Shown here: piece after piece, positions 59,157 through 64,000 of the stretch
How the letters are laid out: each line of letters starts with the position of its first letter
How positions within the stretch are numbered: position 1 is the first letter of the stretch
Origin: Antedon mediterranea
Taxonomy: Eukaryota; Echinodermata; Crinoidea; Comatulida; Antedonidae
Assembly (NCBI RefSeq): GCF_964355755.1
Contig: NC_092670.1
Coordinates: forward strand, 34,831,795 to 34,895,794
Reading direction: 5' to 3'
Length of the DNA: 64,000 nt
Translations under genes and position numbers: made by a program
Notes under the pieces: model-generated
The model's database searches: none
What the model was told of the DNA's origin: nothing
The model's input: the letters and a program-made list of their open reading frames with translations, nothing else

Positions 59157-62100
59157 TTAAGAACAGACATTATTTGACGCAAGTTCGTGAGTTTTTTGTC
59201 TCTTAGGACTGGGTTCAGAATGTTCACAAGACATAGAGTCTGACATACTTGATTTGGATGAGCACGCTGGTTCGTACAAAGCTCGGTCAATGCCTAGAAA
59301 CTGGCAGGCGTTGTCAGCCAACAATTTGTCCTGAAATATTATATGAATATTACAAAAACATTATTTAATATAAGAAAATGTACACATTATTTTTTGTAAA
59401 AAAAAACAACAACAAAACAAGGTGTCTTTATATTATTTTGTTTTGACACTATGACCAACCCCTATTCAGGGGATACTCCTATTGAAGGGACACTTTTTTA
59501 GGTCCTGAAGGTGTCCTCTAATACTGTAAGTATTTCAATAAATTAACTAGAGAACAAAAAGACTTCATTACTAAAACTACATCTGACAATACACTCTCTA
59601 TTCAGGGGATACTGTACTCCTATTAAAGGGGCACTTTTTTTGGTCCCCAAGGTGTCCTCTAACACTGTATGTATTCAATAAATTAACTAGGGAACAAAAA
59701 CACTTTATTATTAACAGTAACACTATATCTGGCAACACACCCCCTCCCCCCTATTCAGGGGATACTCCTATAAAAGGAACACTTTTTTGGGTCCTGAAGG
59801 TGTCCTCTAATACTGATTTCAATAAATTAACTAAGGAACAAAAAAAATTTATTATTAAAACTACATCTAGCAACACACCCCTATTCAGGGGATACTGGGA
59901 CCGTACTTTTTTGGGTCCCAATGTGTTCAATAAATTAACCAGGGAACAAAAAGACTATCAACACTACATCTGGCAACACAATCACTTTACATTTGTAAAA
60001 ATAGCAACATAAATTAAGACAGAGAGTTAACCTTACATAACCTTTTGTACACCATGTTTCAATTTAAAGAAATAATCATTACTGAGTGAGGTTAAAACAA
60101 GATATGACAAGCTGTGCGTTACCCATCCAGAAAACTAATTACTTTCATTACTAACAGGTTAATTGGTTCAATCATTGTGGGTAATACTAGTAAATTAGGT
60201 TCTATTTAGAGAGGTTTGACAACATCATGACTACGCTAAAAAGTTACTGTTAGTGAGTCATAAAGTAATCTGGTAATAAGCATTTTTTTGTGAATAATTT
60301 CTAAATTACTGCTATTTAGAGAATAAAATTTTCACACAAAAAAAAATTTACTTTATGAAGGAATATAACATAAATTGTTCTAATTACTATTACTAATTAT
60401 TATTATTATTATTATTATATTATATTTTGTTAATTCAGCTGATAAATATCCCTCATTACCGTAAATAGTTAAAGGGGGTCATATGCAGTACATAGAGCAC
60501 TTTTGTTCACATATAAATAAAAAGTATTATTAGCTAGCTGTCTATACTAATGAAACTAGTTTGACAAAAATGATGTGATGTGCTCAAATATGCCCAAATA
60601 TGGTAGTGATATATGCCCAAATATGGTAGTGATATGACATCATCATGTACATATATGGTCACATCACATTTTCTGTCACATAAAGTTTGTAGCAGCTGAG
60701 CTTCAGGAAGGTTCAATATTTGTCCTCAGTTTAAGCCTTGCACAAAAAAATGTGATGTGCCCATATATGATGTCATATCACTACCATATTTGACCATATC
60801 ACTACCATATTTGAGCACACCACACATTTTTGTCAAACTAGTTTGATAGTGTAGACAGAGCTTTAAAGAAATTTGGATTATGTCCTCAGAAGAACGACGA
60901 CAGCTGCTGTTCAGCGCCAACCACATGATCTGTACACTGGGACCGAACCCTGATTATTACCTCCGCCAAGGAGGTTATGTTTTCACCCCTGTATGTTTGT
61001 GTGTGTGTTTGTGTGTGTGTTTGTGTGTTTGTGTGTGTGTCTGTGAACAGCCTGGAGGCCACAGTTTTTATCCGATTCTAACCAAATTTGGACACAATGA
61101 TCTATGCCCAAAAAGCTCGGACGAGTTCGAATTTGAGGGGGAAAGGTCATAGGTCAAGGTCACAACTAACAAAAAACTATTTTACTGCCTAGAGACCACA
61201 GTTTTGATCCGATTCTCACCAAACTTAGCCACAATGATCAATGACACATCATATAATTGTGGTTAAATTTTGAAGGGTCAGGGTCAAAGATCAAGGCCCA
61301 CAAAAAAAAAATAAATAAAAAAATAATAAAAAAAAAAAAAAAACCCTCAGTGGGACTTGAACCAGCGATCTCAACTGTGAGAGGCTGGACACATAACCAT
61401 TACACCACACTGTCATCCACAACTTTGTAGTGTGCAGTTAACATATTTACACTTAGAACTAATAAAAAAAAATGTGTAAAAAAAAAATATTCAGGGGGCA
61501 TTTTATGTAGGGGAATTTTACAGTAGGCGGAGGTTTGTACTCTCGGAGTACCCTCTAGTTTATTAATATAATGGTGTACTATTATTATTAAAGTTTATTC
61601 AAAGTTCTTTATCATGCACATGGGCAGTGTATGTACACAGGAAAATAGATTTACATCCCATCTGAAGGACGAGAAAATGAGAGTAAATCTTGCCTAAGGA
61701 TACAGTACTTACATTTACATTTTTTGGTTGCCTTTTACATCCCAAATTTAAATATCGTCAACAACAATTCAACTCAAACATGATAGGGTTAATAAAAATA
61801 AAGATAAATTTTTTGAATAAATTGTGTTCTATTTGAGTTAAGCGCCTTTCACACCTGCTCTGATCTGGCTTGGCAAATCAAATCGCATCTCAATGGCTTT
61901 TTTTCACAACACTATGCCAATCATTTTACTTGATGTGCATGTGTACACACAATCTGATGCCAACCTGAACTAGAGCCGGATCAGAGCAGTTAAATCTTTT
62001 TCATAAAGTATCAAAAAACAACCTTTGCATTCAATAGTGAACAAATTTCTTATTATTGGCTGTTGCAATTTAACTACTCCACAAATCAATGTTTAACCAT

Positions 62101-63710
62101 AGAGGGTGCCATCAATATTTTTATAAATGTCTATATAGAAAGTTGAGTATATACCTTAAGAATATCACTGAAATCATTCATTGATTGTATTAGTTTTCCG
62201 GGATGATGTTCTCCTAATGGGAACGGATAATCACTTCCAAGCACAATATTGTCCTGAAAATAATATAATTATAATATTAATCAATTGGCCGCAGTGTTGA
62301 AACATATATTGCCACCTGTTCCTTTCACATGAAAGTGAAATAGAGGTGTCCTCTGAATAGAGGTACCATGAAGGGGGAGGGGGAGGGGTTCCTACTCTAC
62401 TGAAAACGGAATTGCTTTAATTGTTCATTATCATAACAAAATAACAATAGAATTTCTTCTTAAAGATTGCCAATATTAGTACGATAAAAAAAAGATAAAC
62501 AAAATTAATATATAGAATACACGCACATTATTACACAAACTTAAGTTTTAAAATGAGGAACTTTGATTAAAAAAGAAAATAACCTTTCCTATGACATTAA
62601 CCAGCAGCCTCAGAGCCTCAGGATCGTGTACTAAGGAATCCGTGTAGACGCGCCCTAAGTAATTACGTGGATTTACTTCACACTCAACGGCACAGAGATC
62701 AGGCCTTACGTTAAATCCGTGTTCGATCCTGCCAATAGTACATGGGAACGAACCTCCTGTAAGATAAAGAAATAAAAACACAATGTAGATATATAGTAAC
62801 TCATAGAAAATGATAGCATTGTCTTTGAAGTATTGTGTTTCTTGTGTAAAATGCAGGCCTTTTGAAAATTATAAGCACGCCTGTGAGCTTTGCTTATCCT
62901 TGCCTCCTTAGATTTTCACCTGTTTTTTTTTGTTACCTATGTTTTAAATGTATTTTGATTTTAAAGGCTCATCTTTCGTAACGTTGCATTTAAATATATG
63001 ATGTACATTTTAGAAGATTAATTACATTAATCTGATACTGATTAAAAATACTATAAAGAATAAATGAATGAATGAATGAAAGGTGTGTTAGCTACAAATA
63101 ATACAGCTGTAGGTGTGCTGTTGTATTTTGGTGTGTAGAAGTTTACCAAATTTAAGCGTGTTGTAAATCGCACTCCTCAAGGGCATTTTTTAGGAGTGTG
63201 TTAGGTGAGTGATCGCGCTCGCTCACCTTAAAAGACAAGGCCTGAAAATGTGTCCCCTGAAGCTTGGTTTCTTATTAGGACTCAATGCAAAGACGTAAGT
63301 CACAAATTAGCAAATCGACTAATCAAAACAGATGGATTATTAGAACTTGTGATTGGTCAATTTACACTGCAGCTTAACAACCCTGTGTTGCGTCCTAGTG
63401 AAAACCAAGCTTCAATAGACATAGTATACATACATCACCCCTTTGTTCGTTTCACAATATCTCTTAATAGTGGCATCCCATACATTTTTATGAAGGAGGT
63501 AAAAAAAAAAATGTACATACCTCCGTGAGCAAAGCAAACTTTCAACTTTGGGAACCTTTCCAACACGCCACCAAAAATAAGGGAGCACATTGCTGTAGCC
63601 GTTTCTGCTGGCATGCCCACTAACCATGGCAACCAATATTTCGACATTCTCCCCGACATCTCCATGTCCCATGGATGCACAAAAATGGAACAGTCCAACT
63701 CCTCAGCTGC
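59157..63710 (-). CDS. ACMSD: 2-amino-3-carboxymuconate-6-semialdehyde decarboxylase, 3' part (last four exons)
   Basis: Minus-strand exons: 63710-63521, 62756-62584, 62253-62155 and 59330-59157. All introns are GT-AG and phases agree, giving about 212 residues. The N-terminal part (about residues 1-160) lies beyond the window's right edge. The sequence contains [60 protein letters not shown] and [10 protein letters not shown], aligning throughout with human ACMSD. This zinc amidohydrolase decarboxylates ACMS, diverting tryptophan catabolism from quinolinate and NAD to glutaryl-CoA. The His of HPWD and the Asp of GSDYPFP are metal ligands, and the His of AHGG is the catalytic histidine; all are present. 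Donors are mostly normal, but GTTATT after VIGK is weak. The last exon adds about 37 Ser-rich residues beyond the usual end ([10 protein letters not shown]). It is probably functional. Confidence 0.93.
59455..59965. repeat. ~135-bp tandem repeat, four copies, ACMSD last intron
   Basis: CCCCTATTCAGGGGATACT occurs near 59458, 59599, 59750 and 59877. It is followed by GGGACACTTTTTT or similar, AAGGTGTCCTCTAA, CAATAAATTAACTAG and GAACAAAAAGAC. CCCCTATTCAGGGG is a hairpin. The last copy is shortened. Confidence 0.8.
60537..60866. mobile_element. Two family-A MITE copies, ACMSD last intron
   Basis: AAACTAGTTTGACAAAAATG near 60552 and AATATGGTAGTGATAT words mark the first copy, which is decayed at its ends. 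The second (about 60735-60866) ends TCAAACTAGTTTGATAGTGT and AGACAGAGCTTTA, a well-preserved right terminus. Confidence 0.65.
60956..61558. mobile_element. CTCCGCC-ended repeat element with embedded SINE head
   Basis: It begins ACCTCCGCCAAGGAGGTTAT and ends AGGCGGAGGTTTGTACTCTC with GGAGTACCCTCTAGTT. These are the ends of a repeat I recall as widespread in marine animals. Inside, CCACAGTTTTTATCCGATTC and CCACAGTTTTGATCCGATTC show an internal duplication, and TGTGTGTTTG repeats follow the left end. At about 61345-61420 the minus strand has GGTTCAAGTCCCACTG and GTGTAATGGTTATG, a tRNA-like SINE head. It lies in the last ACMSD intron. Confidence 0.6.
63259..63413. mobile_element. MITE family C in an ACMSD intron
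   Basis: GAAGCTTGGTTTC at the left and GAAAACCAAGCTTC at the right are inverted ends. The interior AAGACGTAAG and TTGCGTCCTAGTG match the copies at 30252 and 42190. It lies about 110 bp from the 63521 donor. Confidence 0.7.
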
Positions 63711-64000
63711 CTACAATAATGAAGTAGAATATATCATTTATTTATTATTTTATATGTACTACAAATGCTGATATTTTTTATGATAGTATATAATATTAAA
63801 AGTACTGTAGTTAATTACTTCTTTCCATTCCATAATTTTACATCACTTTAATTTGCAAAGGTATTTTATATCATTATATTGTATATTTATTACTGTAGTT
63901 AAGTTTCTACCAGCGGCAATGAATTGAAATACCTAAATTAATAAACTAAATTGTGCATTTGACATCTTATCTTTATCCCTTTAAACATTTCTCTTGATTA

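Noticed and set aside
61345..61420. tRNA gene on the minus strand
   Set aside because: A- and B-box-like motifs are present, but the acceptor stem does not pair and the sequence lies inside a repeat element. Called a SINE head instead. The same holds for 7215-7275 and 10003-10092.

Overview
The window is eukaryotic nuclear DNA. Genes are split by GT-AG introns, non-coding DNA is AT-rich and crowded with small inverted-repeat transposons, tRNA-derived SINE heads and minisatellites, and no operons are present. The proteins are animal ones (enkurin, NFX1, ACMSD, a rhodopsin-family receptor). The very frequent AGGCCTA/TAGGCCTAC words and the repeat types suggest a marine invertebrate deuterostome, probably an echinoderm. 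That placement is an inference and not proven by the sequence.

Five genes are supported. (1) ENKUR, minus strand, 1411-2876: three coding exons, 252 aa, complete. (2) NFX1, plus strand, 5282-27538: I assembled 17 coding exons by hand. All junctions are GT-AG, all phases agree, and they give 1,074 aa with a RING-type finger, an NFX1 zinc-finger array and an R3H domain. (3) A single-exon class A GPCR, plus strand, 38003-39016, 337 aa. (4) A gene I do not recognise, minus strand, 47881-52013: seven phase-consistent exons giving 431 aa, with an N-terminal MLCC, an Ala-rich segment, tandemly duplicated Lys/Glu-rich exons and a distinctive C-terminus. Single-frame ORFs miss most of this gene. (5) ACMSD (tryptophan/kynurenine pathway), minus strand, 59157-63710: the last four exons, with the 5' part lying beyond the right edge.

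Layout: 1-3 kb ENKUR and its tail; 3-4.6 kb spacer with one MITE; 4.6-27.5 kb NFX1, whose introns hold an exon-derived 115-bp minisatellite, a PIF/Harbinger-like element with a Myb-like ORF relic, a piggyBac-like element, LINE 3' ends and SINE heads; 27.5-38 kb gene-poor, with a ~0.9-kb CCA/CAT satellite at 35-36 kb; 38-39 kb GPCR; 39-47.9 kb gene-poor, with a Harbinger-like element and two minisatellite arrays; 47.9-52 kb the unrecognised gene; 52.3-53.5 kb satellite; 54-56.6 kb a MULE-like element with a 9-bp target duplication, carrying a nested hAT-like insertion and a promoter-like interior; 59-64 kb ACMSD.

The genes share no evident pathway: ciliary/sperm calcium signalling (ENKUR), RNA/transcription control (NFX1), signalling (GPCR) and NAD/tryptophan metabolism (ACMSD) simply sit side by side, as is usual in animal genomes.
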